A stretch of 62,903 nt of DNA from Marinobacterium lacunae (GCF_000705555.1 NZ_JMQN01000053.1:1-62903), one strand, 5' to 3'; numbered from the stretch's first letter, positions 24,664-33,845 are shown. Made by a program: numbers and translations. Notes: generated by a model from the letters alone, not told the origin.

Positions 24664-25248
24664 ATGAAGTCATTGGTTCTATTGGGTGCTGTTCTGGGCT
24701 TGTCTGCCTCGCTTGTGTCGGGCGTTGTCCTGGCGCATGGCGGTGCTACCGGCATTGTCAAAGAGCGTATGGACATGATGGAAGATATGAAAGAATCGAT
24801 GAAATCGATGTCTGATATGTTTAGTGGCAAGGCCGATTATGACGTGGAGACGGTCAAGAGCGCTGCCGCTGTGATTCAACGAAATTCAGGTCATGCCATA
24901 ACGAAACTCTTCCCCGAAGGCAGTCTGCAGCACGGCAGTGAGGCCAAACCGGAGATCTGGAAAGAGTGGGACCGCTTTGAGACATTGGCGCTGCAACTGC
25001 AACGGTACAGTGCCGCTTTGGCTAAAGCCGCCGGAAACGACAGGGCGGCCCCAGCAGGTGGTCAGATGGGGGGCAGTGGCATGATGGGGAGCGGTTCAAT
25101 GATGGGCTCAGGCGGTATGATGGGCACCATGATGGGAACTGAGGGGCCCTCCGACGAGCACCTGGCCGAGATGCCCGCCGAAATGGTATTCCAGATGGTG
25201 ACTGACACCTGCTCTTCATGTCATACGCGTTACCGCATCGAGGAGTAA
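24664..25248 (+). CDS. Cytochrome c' with Met/Gly-rich insertion
   Basis: Periplasmic cytochrome c'-type protein, 194 residues, with a signal peptide ending near VVLAHG. The family pattern is visible: RMDMMEDMKESMKSM, FPEGSL, KPEIWKEWDRFETLALQLQ, and the C-terminal heme-binding CSSCH followed by TRYR. Between the third and fourth helices there is an insertion of about 30 residues (near 127-155) with repeated GGMMG/GSGMMGSG units, giving about ten Met in a short span. Met-rich loops of this kind bind Cu(I) in copper-resistance proteins. Cytochromes c' bind NO or handle electron transfer. The diheme cytochrome gene follows after 6 nt. Confidence 0.82.
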   Translation: MKSLVLLGAVLGLSASLVSGVVLAHGGATGIVKERMDMMEDMKESMKSMSDMFSGKADYDVETVKSAAAVIQRNSGHAITKLFPEGSLQHGSEAKPEIWKEWDRFETLALQLQRYSAALAKAAGNDRAAPAGGQMGGSGMMGSGSMMGSGGMMGTMMGTEGPSDEHLAEMPAEMVFQMVTDTCSSCHTRYRIEE

Positions 25249-25254
25249 CACGTC

Positions 25255-26148
25255 ATGAGACGACTCTTGTTACGCCTGACCGCCGTGGCGGGTATCGTGG
25301 CGATAAGCTGGGGTGGTATGACGGTGTCCAGGGAGGGGGATATGACAGCCTCCTCGTTAGGCTCTTTGCAGGGGGACATTCAGCGTGGGGCCTATTTGGC
25401 TCGCGCATCCGGTTGTATAGCCTGCCACACCAACTTCTACGACGGAGGCAAGCCGCTGGCGGGCGGTGCGCCTCTGGAAACGGCTTTCGGCACCTTTTAC
25501 GCACCTAATCTGACCATGGATAAGAACCATGGCATTGGCGATTGGACCATTGACGCGTTTGCGCAAGCGGTACGCGAAGGGGTATCGCCGGAGGGGGACC
25601 CTTATTATCCGGCGTTTCCCTACAGTTTTTACACCCGCTTCAGCGATCAGGATATTGCGGATCTTTGGGCAGCATTTCGCACCGTGCCTGCGGTTGAACA
25701 GGCCTCGAAAGAACAGGACCTACATTTCCCATTTAATATTCGCGCCGGGTTGCACCTATGGCAGCGCCTGTATTTTGAGCCTCAACGCTTCCAGCCTGAT
25801 GCCAATAAGGATGAACGCTTCAATCGAGGTGCGTTCCTTGTGGAGGCTGCAGGCCATTGCGCGGCCTGCCATACACCGCGAAACCTGCTTGGGGCGTTGA
25901 AGGACGATGCTGCACTTTCAGGGGCGGATTCGTTACCCGGAGGTGGGGCCTCACCTGCAATCCATGCGACAGCCCTTAAAGAGCGGGGGTGGGATGTCAA
26001 CGATCTGGCCTATGCGCTGCGCTCCGGCATCACGCCCGATGGCGACATTCTGGGGGCCTCCATGGGTGAGGTGATCAAGCAGGGTACGGCGTTTTTAAGT
26101 GCTGACGACCGTCAAGCGATCGCCACCTATCTGATGTCGGAGCACTGA
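25255..26148 (+). CDS. Diheme c-type cytochrome
   Basis: Membrane-anchored or periplasmic cytochrome c, 297 residues, with an N-terminal hydrophobic segment (LLLRLTAVAGIVAISWGG) and two heme-binding sites, CIACH near residue 60 and CAACH near 203. The repeated RGAYL and RGAFLVEAAGHCAACHTPRN pattern resembles the cytochrome subunits of membrane alcohol, aldehyde and sugar dehydrogenases, with their third heme domain missing. It starts 6 nt after the cytochrome c' gene, so the two form an operon and may exchange electrons. The electron donor is not obvious from the neighbours. Confidence 0.85.
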   Translation: MRRLLLRLTAVAGIVAISWGGMTVSREGDMTASSLGSLQGDIQRGAYLARASGCIACHTNFYDGGKPLAGGAPLETAFGTFYAPNLTMDKNHGIGDWTIDAFAQAVREGVSPEGDPYYPAFPYSFYTRFSDQDIADLWAAFRTVPAVEQASKEQDLHFPFNIRAGLHLWQRLYFEPQRFQPDANKDERFNRGAFLVEAAGHCAACHTPRNLLGALKDDAALSGADSLPGGGASPAIHATALKERGWDVNDLAYALRSGITPDGDILGASMGEVIKQGTAFLSADDRQAIATYLMSEH

Positions 26149-26340
26149 GAGTCCTGTTCATTTGACTCTCTTTGATCCACGTCGGCGCTATTACTTGAGG
26201 TTCACAGTGCCAGCCTACGGGTCAATCTGCTGACCGAGTACCGTTGCGAAGTTATCCCCCCTCACTGTTTATCGATAGCTTCAAACCGCACCGGCATGGT
26301 GGTGATGAACGACACCAAACATCGGCGTAAAAATCCATGC

Positions 26341-26371
26341 TTGACCTTACCATTGTGGGAAGGTCTATAGT
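26341..26371 (+). promoter_or_regulatory. CueR-type promoter of copA
   Basis: The -35 box ttgacc (26341-26346) and the -10 box tatagt (26366-26371) are separated by 19 bp, the over-long spacer typical of MerR-family promoters. Between them lies the dyad gaccttacc/gggaaggtc (26343-26365), matching the known CueR operator. Transcription would run into copA and cueR about 40 nt downstream. Confidence 0.85.
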
Positions 26372-26411
26372 CCTGAAAGATCATCATAATAGGCTGGTAA
26401 GGAGGTAGATG

Positions 26412-28895
26412 ATGAGTAATCAGGTCAAACAAAACTCTTCCGCCGCGTCGACGATAAGTCTACCCATTGAGGGCATGAGCTGCGCCTCCTGCGTTGGTCG
26501 CGTGGAAGCGGCGCTGAAGAAGGTTGAGAATGTCGAAGAGGTGGCGGTGAATCTGGCCACTGAGCGCGCCGACATACGCTCGTCTGCTACGCTCGACCCT
26601 AGACTGCTGATCGAAGCGGTAGAAAAAGCGGGCTATTCAGTGCCTGCAACTACCACTGAACTCTCCATCGAGGGGATGAGCTGCGCCTCCTGTGTCGGCA
26701 GGGTAGAGCGAGCACTGCAAGCGATTCCGGGCGTCATCGAGGCCAATGTCAATCTCGCCACAGAGCGGGCCAGTGTGCGCAGTAATGTGGAGGTCGATAC
26801 ACTGATAGCCGCGGTGGCGGACGCCGGCTATACGGCGAGCCCTTTGGATCAAACTAGTGTGGAGGCCGAGGAGAGCGCCAACAAGAAAGATGCCGAGCAG
26901 GCCGAGCTCAAGCGCGACCTCACCATTGCCGCAGTTCTCTCCCTCCCCGTATTCATGATCGAGATGGGCTCTCACCTCATCCCCGCGATACATCGCTTCG
27001 TGATGAGCACAATCGGTCAGCAGAATAGCTGGTATATCCAGTTCGCGCTGGCAACGCTGGTGCTGTTCGGACCCGGGCTGCGCTTTTTCAACAAGGGTGT
27101 ACCGGCGCTGTTGCGTGCTGCACCGGATATGAACTCGCTGGTGGTGCTTGGTACATCGGCCGCCTGGGGCTATTCGGTTATCGCAACCTTCTTCTCTGGT
27201 CTACTGCCATCGGGCACCGCCAACGTGTACTACGAAGCCGTAGCTGTCATTGTTGCGCTGATCCTGCTTGGCCGTTTTCTCGAAGCACGGGCGAAAGGGC
27301 GGACATCCGAGGCGATCAAACGTCTGGTCGGCCTGCAGGCGAAAACGGCGCGGGTGCGCCGAGACGGTAAAACGCTCGAGATCGCCATCGGCGAGGTAAA
27401 GCCTGGCGATATCCTCGACGTGCGCCCCGGCGAGCGGATACCGGTCGATGGCGAGGTGATCGAAGGCGAGAGCTATGTCGATGAATCGATGATCACCGGT
27501 GAGCCGGTGCCGGTCGCCAAGAGCAGCGGCAGTCCGGTGGTCGGTGGCACGGTGAATCAGAAAGGCGCGCTGGCGCTGAAGGCCACTGCGGTGGGCGGCG
27601 CCACGGTTCTGGCGCAGATCATTCGCATGGTCGAGCAGGCGCAGGGATCGAAGCTGCCGATTCAGGGCTTGGTGGACAGGGTGACCATGTGGTTCGTACC
27701 CGCGGTCATGGCGGCGGCCTTGCTGACGTTTCTGGTCTGGTTCCTCTTTGGGCCCTCGCCGGCGCTGAGCCTTGCGCTGGTCAATGCGGTGGCGGTGCTG
27801 ATCATCGCCTGTCCCTGTGCGATGGGGCTGGCGACGCCCACGTCGATCATGGTGGGCACAGGGCGAGGCGCGGAGATGGGCGTGCTGTTCCGCAAGGGGG
27901 ATGCTCTCCAGTTGCTCAGAGACTCCAAGGTGGTCGCGGTCGACAAGACCGGTACGCTGACCGAGGGTAAACCGGCGCTCACCGATCTGGAGGTGTCCGA
28001 GGGCTTCGAGCGCAACGAGGTACTGGCACAGATTGCAGCCGTTGAGTCCCGCTCGGAACACCCGATCGCCCGTGCCATTGCTGATGCGGCAGAGGCCGAA
28101 GCGTTGACGCTGCCCAGGGTCGAGAGCTTTGAGTCCGTCACCGGTTTTGGTGTCAAGGCATTGGCTGAAGGCGAGACGGTTGAAATCGGCGCTGACCGCT
28201 ATATGCATAAGCTTGGTTTGGATCTGTCGAGCTTTGCCAAGATCGCCGCGCGCCTTGGCGATGAGGGTAAAACACCGCTTTATGCGGCTATCGGTGGTAA
28301 GTTGGCAGCGATCATTGCGGTGTCCGACCCGATCAAAGCGTCCACACCGGAAGCGATTGAACTCCTGCATAAGCTGGGACTCAAGGTGGCAATGATCACC
28401 GGCGACAACCGACGCACGGCCGAAGCGATCGCCCGACAATTGGGCATCGATGAGGTGGTGGCCGAGGTTCTGCCTGAGGGTAAGGTCGACGCCGTGAAAA
28501 CACTTAAGTCCGACTACGGAAAGCTGGCCTTTGTTGGGGATGGTATCAATGATGCGCCTGCGCTGGCAGAAGCGGATGTGGGGATCGCTATTGGCACCGG
28601 CACCGACATCGCCATCGAAGCGGCGGATGTCGTGCTGATGTCCGGCAGCCTGAGGGGTATCCCGAACGCCATCGCGCTGTCCCAGGGGACGATTCGCAAC
28701 ATCAAGCAGAACTTGTTCTGGGCGTTTGCCTACAACACCGCACTTATTCCTCTTGCGGCAGGTGTGCTCTATCCGGCTTTTGGCATCCTACTGTCACCTA
28801 TTCTGGCCGCCGGTGCGATGGCGCTCTCCTCGGTTTTCGTGGTGACTAACGCACTTAGGTTGCGCCGTTTCAGAGCGCCGGTGCAGGCCGATTGA
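26412..28895 (+). CDS. copA: Copper-exporting P1B-type ATPase CopA
   Basis: Inner-membrane Cu(I) export ATPase, about 827 residues. Two N-terminal heavy-metal-associated domains each carry GMSCASC (near residues 23 and 90). Eight membrane segments, the A-domain TGE in [10 protein letters not shown], the membrane CPC in [15 protein letters not shown], the phosphorylation site [15 protein letters not shown], and [10 protein letters not shown] in the hinge are all present. The ATG at 26412 is preferred over 26409 because GGAGG (26401-26405) then has normal spacing. The gene lies behind a CueR-type promoter and is followed by cueR after 16 nt, giving autoregulated expression. Confidence 0.95.
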   Translation: MSNQVKQNSSAASTISLPIEGMSCASCVGRVEAALKKVENVEEVAVNLATERADIRSSATLDPRLLIEAVEKAGYSVPATTTELSIEGMSCASCVGRVERALQAIPGVIEANVNLATERASVRSNVEVDTLIAAVADAGYTASPLDQTSVEAEESANKKDAEQAELKRDLTIAAVLSLPVFMIEMGSHLIPAIHRFVMSTIGQQNSWYIQFALATLVLFGPGLRFFNKGVPALLRAAPDMNSLVVLGTSAAWGYSVIATFFSGLLPSGTANVYYEAVAVIVALILLGRFLEARAKGRTSEAIKRLVGLQAKTARVRRDGKTLEIAIGEVKPGDILDVRPGERIPVDGEVIEGESYVDESMITGEPVPVAKSSGSPVVGGTVNQKGALALKATAVGGATVLAQIIRMVEQAQGSKLPIQGLVDRVTMWFVPAVMAAALLTFLVWFLFGPSPALSLALVNAVAVLIIACPCAMGLATPTSIMVGTGRGAEMGVLFRKGDALQLLRDSKVVAVDKTGTLTEGKPALTDLEVSEGFERNEVLAQIAAVESRSEHPIARAIADAAEAEALTLPRVESFESVTGFGVKALAEGETVEIGADRYMHKLGLDLSSFAKIAARLGDEGKTPLYAAIGGKLAAIIAVSDPIKASTPEAIELLHKLGLKVAMITGDNRRTAEAIARQLGIDEVVAEVLPEGKVDAVKTLKSDYGKLAFVGDGINDAPALAEADVGIAIGTGTDIAIEAADVVLMSGSLRGIPNAIALSQGTIRNIKQNLFWAFAYNTALIPLAAGVLYPAFGILLSPILAAGAMALSSVFVVTNALRLRRFRAPVQAD

Positions 28896-28911
28896 GGGCA
28901 AAGGAGGGGCG

Positions 28912-29379
28912 ATGAACATAGGCAAAGCAGCAGCGGCATCCGGCGTTTCGGCAAAGATGATCCGCTACTATGAATCGATCGGTTTAATACCCGAGGCGTC
29001 GCGAACCGATGCCGGTTACCGGGACTATTCAGACAAGGATGTGCACCGGCTGCGCTTTATCCGGCGCGCTCGGGATCTGGGCTTTTCGGTTGAGAAGATG
29101 TCCGAACTGCTCGCGCTGTGGCAGGACCGTGATCGGGCGAGTTCAGATGTAAAACGGATTGCACTTGAACATGTGGCCGAACTGCAGCGCAAGGCGCGTG
29201 AGTTGCAGGAGATGAGCGAGACGCTTGCACATCTGGCCGGTCACTGTCATGGAGACTCCCGGCCGGATTGTCCGATCATCAACGAGCTTTCAGAGGAGAC
29301 AGGGGCGGAGGATAAGCGGGAGGTTGCTCGCCCACACTTCGGTGCAACCGGGCTTGAACCCGGTCGCAACCGTAGGTGA
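28912..29379 (+). CDS. cueR: MerR-family copper regulator CueR
   Basis: MerR-family activator of 155 residues. HTH: MNIGKAAAASGVSAKMIRYYE, with the MerR wing GYRDYSDKDVHRLRFI. A dimerisation helix follows, then the Cu(I)-binding loop with the two Cys of CHGDSRPDCPII spaced as in CueR. A short C-terminal extension of about 30 residues follows. The start at 28912 has AAAGGAGGGG upstream. It is co-transcribed with copA and should bind the two CueR-type sites seen at 26341 and 29628. Confidence 0.92.
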   Translation: MNIGKAAAASGVSAKMIRYYESIGLIPEASRTDAGYRDYSDKDVHRLRFIRRARDLGFSVEKMSELLALWQDRDRASSDVKRIALEHVAELQRKARELQEMSETLAHLAGHCHGDSRPDCPIINELSEETGAEDKREVARPHFGATGLEPGRNRR

Positions 29380-29388
29380 GCACAATAC

Positions 29389-29595
29389 TCAGGCGCCTAG
29401 ATCCTGGTTTTCGTAGCCGGCTTCACGAATGGCATCGCTGATCGGTGCCATATCAACATCGCTGTTGACGGTGACTTCGCCTTTTTCAAGGTTGGCGGTT
29501 ACCTCCGCCTGAGGATCGAGAGCTTTGACAGCTTTTTCGATAGCGGAGACGCAGTGGCCACAGGACATGCCGGTAACTTTCAGGTGGTGGTGCAT
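29389..29595 (-). CDS. copZ: Copper chaperone CopZ (HMA domain)
   Basis: A 68-residue single heavy-metal-associated domain with VTGMSCGHCVSAIEKAV near the N-terminus; the two Cys bind Cu(I) for delivery to CopA. It also has an MHHH start that adds potential metal ligands. The ATG at 29595 is chosen because AAGGAG lies 8 nt upstream; the longer upstream frame is not protein-like. It converges with cueR and has its own CueR-type promoter. Confidence 0.92.
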   Translation of the reverse strand: MHHHLKVTGMSCGHCVSAIEKAVKALDPQAEVTANLEKGEVTVNSDVDMAPISDAIREAGYENQDLGA

Positions 29596-29627
29596 TTTGG
29601 AGCTCCTTGGATAAAGGGTACAGGGTA

Positions 29628-29658
29628 ATAAAGATAGAGGTTCCAATACTGGGAAGGT
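29628..29658 (-). promoter_or_regulatory. CueR-type promoter of copZ
   Basis: Read on the minus strand, TTGACC (29658-29653) and TATCTT (29633-29628) are separated by 19 bp. The spacer begins ttccc and contains ggaa, resembling the CueR operator, although the right half-site is imperfect (ggaacct rather than ggaaggt). It lies about 33 nt upstream of the copZ start. Confidence 0.75.
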
Positions 29659-29711
29659 CAAGAGGTAAATCGGACCTTGACACGAGAATTTGTTTAGCGA
29701 AGGAGGCAGAT

Positions 29712-30065
29712 ATGAGCGACCTTGATCATAGACCGGGTGTGAAGGAGGCGAATCTGGTCACGCGCACGCTAAAACTTACAACGCGCGATGAGACTGACAT
29801 TGCTGCGTTGGTGGATGAGATCGAACGCATCTTCGGTATGGACAGCGTCAACTACGACGCAGCGACAGCCATACTTTCATGTGCCTATGATGCGACGCAC
29901 TGCAGTGTTGATCGGGTTGAGGCTGTGATCAATAAGCACGGTGCCGGCTTTGCCAACAACTGGTGGAATCGCACCAAGCGTGGTTACTACCGCTTTGTTG
30001 ATCAGAACATGAAGGACAATGCAGGCTACGAGCCTCATTGCTGCAATAAAATCCCACGCAAATAG
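29712..30065 (+). CDS. HMA-like protein without CxxC, copper-locus associated
   Basis: A 117-residue protein starting at 29712 with GGAGG upstream. Residues 10-80 (LVTRTLKLTTRDETDIAALV to VEAVINKHG) have the alternating strand/helix pattern of a heavy-metal-associated fold, but the metal-binding CxxC is absent. The C-terminal half has an aromatic and basic stretch, NNWWNRTKRGYYRFVDQNMKDN, and ends with PHCCNK, a possible metal site. I do not know a characterised homologue. It is divergent from copZ over 117 nt, so it may be copper-controlled. Function unknown. Confidence 0.7.
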   Translation: MSDLDHRPGVKEANLVTRTLKLTTRDETDIAALVDEIERIFGMDSVNYDAATAILSCAYDATHCSVDRVEAVINKHGAGFANNWWNRTKRGYYRFVDQNMKDNAGYEPHCCNKIPRK

Positions 30066-30087
30066 GCTCGATTCCACGCTGGCTCAA

Positions 30088-31026
30088 TTATTGTGAGGGT
30101 GTTGCAGCGTTAGCCATCAGCTGCTCCAGCTCTGAACGTGTGGGCGCGGCTGAAGCGGCACCCTGTCGGGTGGTGGCCAGTGCCCCGGCGGCTGCCGCGA
30201 AGCGCAGTGCTTCGGGTAGCGTCCGACCTTCACTGAGTGCGACGGCTAGCGCGCCGTTGAAGCAGTCACCGGCAGCGACGGTGTCCACCGCCTGCACTGT
30301 GAAAGGCGCAACCTGACCTTCCCCGTATTGGTGACTGGCATAGACCAGACCCTTAGCCCCCAGTTTGACCACTGCCGTACCGACGCCTTTTTTCAGCAGT
30401 ACGCGCGCCGCATCCAGCGCGTTTTGCTCATTTCCAATCCTGATGCCGGTGAGTGTGGCCGCTTCGTTTTCGTTTGGGGTCAGAATGTCGGCCAGTTTCA
30501 ACAGCGTCTCGATGCGCTCAGCAGAGCCAGGCGCCGGGGCCGGATCGAGAATGGTGACCGCTCCGGCACTGCGGGCCGAACTCATCGCCGCAGCGGTTGC
30601 CGAAATGGGGGTTTCCAGCTGGAACAGTGCAACCTGGGTCGATTGAAAACACTCACTGGCAGGACCTGAGTTGGGCCAGTTCATGTTGGCCCCGCCTACA
30701 ACGGTAATGGTGTTTTGTGAGTGGGCATCGACATGGATCAGGGCGATGCCGGTATCGGCTTGCTCAATGCGCACCAGATTGTCGACGCCTACCCCGTAGT
30801 GCGTGAGCAGGCTGATCGCCTGCTCGGCAAAGGCATCCTCTCCGATAGCCGCGACCAGCTTCACTGGTTGCTGGCTCAGGCGTTGCGCCGCAACGGCCTG
30901 ATTAGCCCCTTTTCCACCTAAACCGGTAGTGTAGGAGCGGGCGTGTGCGGTGACGCCGGGGACGGGCAGGCTATCCACATAGGCGGTTAGATCCACGTTG
31001 ATCGAGCCGAATACCGTGATGCTCAT
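30088..31026 (-). CDS. Ribokinase-family (PfkB) sugar kinase
   Basis: PfkB-family carbohydrate kinase, 312 residues, closest in motifs to ribokinase: N-terminal FGSINVDLTAYVDSLPVPG, GLGGKGANQAVAAQRL near residue 37, and the C-terminal anion-hole and base motif VAAGDCFNGALAVALSEG near 250. It phosphorylates a sugar with ATP in the cytosol. The gene overlaps the DapA-like gene by 4 nt at the end of a TRAP operon. Because its partner is an aldolase-family enzyme, the true substrate may be an aldolase product or a sugar acid rather than ribose; D-ribose remains possible. Confidence 0.85.
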   Translation of the reverse strand: MSITVFGSINVDLTAYVDSLPVPGVTAHARSYTTGLGGKGANQAVAAQRLSQQPVKLVAAIGEDAFAEQAISLLTHYGVGVDNLVRIEQADTGIALIHVDAHSQNTITVVGGANMNWPNSGPASECFQSTQVALFQLETPISATAAAMSSARSAGAVTILDPAPAPGSAERIETLLKLADILTPNENEAATLTGIRIGNEQNALDAARVLLKKGVGTAVVKLGAKGLVYASHQYGEGQVAPFTVQAVDTVAAGDCFNGALAVALSEGRTLPEALRFAAAAGALATTRQGAASAAPTRSELEQLMANAATPSQ

Positions 31027-31964
31027 GCAGGTGTACCCAGCGCCTTGATGCGGCTACGGAAGTGGGCGTTGCCCCATTCGATACGCGCGATGATGTCATC
31101 CAGCGCCCAGAATCGCTGATGAATATCGAAGGTGATGGTACGGGAGTCGGTATGGGCAAATGTACCCAGCCGCTGGTGGAAAACCTTCGCGAGCTTCGGA
31201 TAGCCCATCGGTTCGCACATGGCTGAGAGCACCAGAAACGTTGCCAGCTCTTCAGTCAGATCAGGGTGCTTGGCGCCGTGATCCTGCAACCAGCGATACA
31301 GATCCGGATGCACATTCAGCATAACCCCGCAGAACCCCGACGCGCCGGCCTGCAGTGCCGGCCAGGCGATGGCGGCGTTGGCGTTGTTGATACGCAAAGG
31401 CGTGCTCTGGGTCAGGGCGATACGGCGTTTGACGGTATCCAGATCGCAGGAGACATCCTTGATCAGGGCAAAGCGGCCGCTTTGGGCACAGTATTCGATT
31501 TCGTCATCTGTGAGCAGGCGACGGTAGGGGGCCGGGCATTCATACAGCCCCAGCGGCATATCCTCCGGCAGGGACGACAGCAAGGCGTCCAGGTGCGTGC
31601 GCAGGGCTGTCTCGGGGGCATTGGCGGGCGCAAGTCGATTGGTGACCAGCACGACGCCGTCCACGCCAGTATCGGCCATGGCTTTTAACTCTGCGCGCTG
31701 GTCATCGAGGCTCTCGGATATATGGCCTGAAGCGACGACAGGTACGCGTCCGGCGACAGCCTTGGCGGTAAAACGCGCCAGATCGAGCCTCTCCTGCAGC
31801 GACAGGAACTGCATCTCCGATGACTGGCAGACGGCAAACAGTGCTTGAGCACCGTTGGCCAGATACCACTCGATCAGGGCCGCATAGCCATCCCAATCGA
31901 TACGGTCGTCAGGGGTAAACGGCGTCAGCACAACGGGGATGATGCCGGTTATCGGTGTGTTCAT
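31023..31964 (-). CDS. Dihydrodipicolinate synthase-family aldolase or dehydratase
   Basis: TIM-barrel class I aldolase family (DapA/NanA), 313 residues. The Schiff-base Lys is in LIKDVSCD near residue 168 and the catalytic Tyr in LGLYECPAPYRR near 140. The GxxGE segment reads AVCQSSEMQFLSLQER instead of the usual VxGTTGE, so the 2-oxo acid carboxylate loop is changed (CQSSE). This, with a TRAP importer and a sugar kinase, argues for a catabolic 2-keto-3-deoxy sugar acid or related substrate rather than lysine synthesis. It is 28 nt downstream of dctM, in the same operon. Confidence 0.85.
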   Translation of the reverse strand: MNTPITGIIPVVLTPFTPDDRIDWDGYAALIEWYLANGAQALFAVCQSSEMQFLSLQERLDLARFTAKAVAGRVPVVASGHISESLDDQRAELKAMADTGVDGVVLVTNRLAPANAPETALRTHLDALLSSLPEDMPLGLYECPAPYRRLLTDDEIEYCAQSGRFALIKDVSCDLDTVKRRIALTQSTPLRINNANAAIAWPALQAGASGFCGVMLNVHPDLYRWLQDHGAKHPDLTEELATFLVLSAMCEPMGYPKLAKVFHQRLGTFAHTDSRTITFDIHQRFWALDDIIARIEWGNAHFRSRIKALGTPA

Positions 31965-31991
31965 GATTAGCTCCAGAGTAAAGCTACGGTG

Positions 31992-33287
31992 TCAGCCACC
32001 GTAGCCAAACAGGCGTGGCAGCCAGAGTGTCACGCCGGGGAAAAAGATCAGTATCAGCAGGGCAAAGATCAGTACCGCCAGAAACCCCCATATCTCACGG
32101 ATGATCTCGGCCAGCGGGATGCGTGTCACGGCGTTAAGGACGAACAGCAGTATTCCGTAGGGCGGTGTGATCAACCCGATCATGCAGTTCACTACTGCAA
32201 CGACGCCAAAGTGCACCAGATCGATTCCCAGCTCACGACAGCTCGGTATAAACAGCGGAATGATCACCAGAATGATGGTCGAGGCGTCGAGTACACAGCC
32301 GAGCAGCAGAATCAGCAGGTTTACGCCCAGCAGGAAGACCAGTGGCGAGACATCAAGGCCGACCAACTGTTGTGCTACCAGGTTGGGAATGTTTTCAGAG
32401 GCCACAATGTAGTTGAGAATCAACGCACCGCCGATCACCAGACCTACCGCGGCGGATGAGCGGGCGCTTTCAACCAGAATGGTGTACAGAGCACGTAACG
32501 ACATAGCGCGATAGAACAGGCTGGCCAGTATCAGCGCATAGGCAGCGGCGACAGCCGCGGCTTCTGTGGGCGTGGTGACACCGCCGTAGATACCGTACAG
32601 CAGAATCGCGGGCATCAGCAGGGCGGGAAAGGCGTTGGCTGTTTTGCGCGGCAGTTCGCGCAGCGGTACCGGCTCCTCAAGGGCAAAGCCTCTCCGAGCC
32701 GAGATCCAGGTATTCATCGCCATCAGCACGACGCCCATCAATAGCCCCGGCAGTATGCCGCCAAGGAAGAGGTAGCCGATGGATGTGTTGGAGACCAGCG
32801 CATACAGCACCATTGGAATCGAGGGCGGAATGATAGGGCCGATGGTGGCCGAGGCTGCGGTAATCGCCGCGGCATATCCCGGTGTGTAATGACCTGATCG
32901 GGTCATCATCTGAACGATTATCTTGCCGATACCGGCTGCATCGGCCACCGCCGAGCCGGACATGCCGGAGAAGATCAGGGAGGACACCACGTTGACATGG
33001 CCCAGCCCGCCTCTGAAGCGACCGACTGCGGCCACACAAAAGCTGAGCAGACGCTCGGATATGGTGCCGGCGTTCATGATATTGGCCGCGACAATAAAAA
33101 GCGGCACAGCGAGCAGCACGAAACTCTCGAACAGGCCGGCGAGTATCTGCTCACCGGCCAGCGCTATATCCTGTCCGGCAACACCGAGATAGATCAGTGC
33201 ACCCACCAGAATGGCATAGGCGATCGGTGTGCCGATGGCCGAGAGCAGAAACAGTGTGAGCAAACAGAGTGCAAATGGCAGGCTCAC
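31992..33287 (-). CDS. dctM: TRAP transporter large permease DctM (system 3)
   Basis: Large TRAP permease, 431 residues, 12 hydrophobic segments. Motifs: VPLFIVAANIMNAGTISERL, VNVVSSLIFSGMSGSAVADA, ASATIGPIIPPSIPMVLYA and LITPPYGILLFVLN. It belongs to a different branch from the two DctM proteins at 7492 and 14871 (FSGMSGSA and ITPPYG rather than FGGVSGSA and TPPVG). It overlaps dctQ by 4 nt. Confidence 0.9.
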   Translation of the reverse strand: MSLPFALCLLTLFLLSAIGTPIAYAILVGALIYLGVAGQDIALAGEQILAGLFESFVLLAVPLFIVAANIMNAGTISERLLSFCVAAVGRFRGGLGHVNVVSSLIFSGMSGSAVADAAGIGKIIVQMMTRSGHYTPGYAAAITAASATIGPIIPPSIPMVLYALVSNTSIGYLFLGGILPGLLMGVVLMAMNTWISARRGFALEEPVPLRELPRKTANAFPALLMPAILLYGIYGGVTTPTEAAAVAAAYALILASLFYRAMSLRALYTILVESARSSAAVGLVIGGALILNYIVASENIPNLVAQQLVGLDVSPLVFLLGVNLLILLLGCVLDASTIILVIIPLFIPSCRELGIDLVHFGVVAVVNCMIGLITPPYGILLFVLNAVTRIPLAEIIREIWGFLAVLIFALLILIFFPGVTLWLPRLFGYGG

Positions 33288-33790
33288 GACTTGTCCTCCG
33301 AGAGCAATTCAAGTTCGTGATCGGGGGCGCCGTGACGCAGGGTGTGGATAAAACTCCAGATAGCGCGAGCCGCGACAACGATGAGGAACAGTGCATAGAT
33401 TGAATAGAGTGTGCGCATAGGGACTTTCAGTGTGGCGCTCTTCTTGATGCGCAGGAAGTCGATCCAGTCCCAGGTGGGTAGCAGGGACCACAGTAGCGCT
33501 ATGGCAACCACCGCTGCCGAGATCAGTGCCATGACTTTGCGCAGCCTTGCCGGAGCTGCGAGGTAAAGAATATCGAAAGAGACATGTTCACGGTCACGCA
33601 CGATGAACGCGCAACCGAAAAAAACGATCCATATCCACAGTGCCAGGCAGAGCTCAAGCGTCCATCCGAACGGCTCTTGCAGAACATAGCGGGAGAAAAT
33701 CTGTAGCAGAAAGGTCAGGAACATGGCTGCCAGCATCGACGCTGAGACAACTTCGGCCAGTGTCCTGATCCAGCGGATTGCCCTGTTCAT
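33284..33790 (-). CDS. dctQ: TRAP transporter small permease DctQ (system 3)
   Basis: Small TRAP membrane subunit of about 168 residues with four hydrophobic segments; QEPFGWTLELCLALWIWIVF and RDREHVSFDILYL are typical. The ATG at 33790 is preferred, with gagaa upstream; a start at 33811 is possible but would place the start codon next to the terminator T-run. It overlaps dctM by 4 nt and is separated from dctP by a terminator-like hairpin. Confidence 0.85.
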   Translation of the reverse strand: MNRAIRWIRTLAEVVSASMLAAMFLTFLLQIFSRYVLQEPFGWTLELCLALWIWIVFFGCAFIVRDREHVSFDILYLAAPARLRKVMALISAAVVAIALLWSLLPTWDWIDFLRIKKSATLKVPMRTLYSIYALFLIVVAARAIWSFIHTLRHGAPDHELELLSEDKS

Positions 33791-33816
33791 CTGGTTTCTC
33801 GCATGTGCCAAGGGAC

Positions 33817-33845
33817 AAAAAGGCCCGGCGCACAGGGCGCCGGGC
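33817..33845 (-). terminator. Intra-operon terminator between dctP and dctQM
   Basis: On the minus strand gcccggcgc-cctgt-gcgccgggc is a perfect 9-bp GC stem immediately followed by ctttttg. It lies 17 nt after the dctP stop and before dctQ. Such a site lets most transcripts end after the periplasmic receptor and some continue, giving more receptor than permease. Confidence 0.8.

Noticed and set aside
27201-28439. Long minus-strand reading frame of 412 codons
   Set aside because: It is antisense to copA, whose motifs are unambiguous; the product is His/Arg-rich low-complexity sequence typical of a GC-rich antisense frame.
29674-29700. Promoter for the HMA-like gene at 29712
   Set aside because: A ttgaca sequence is present, but no -10 lies at the right distance before the ribosome-binding site, so I do not call it.
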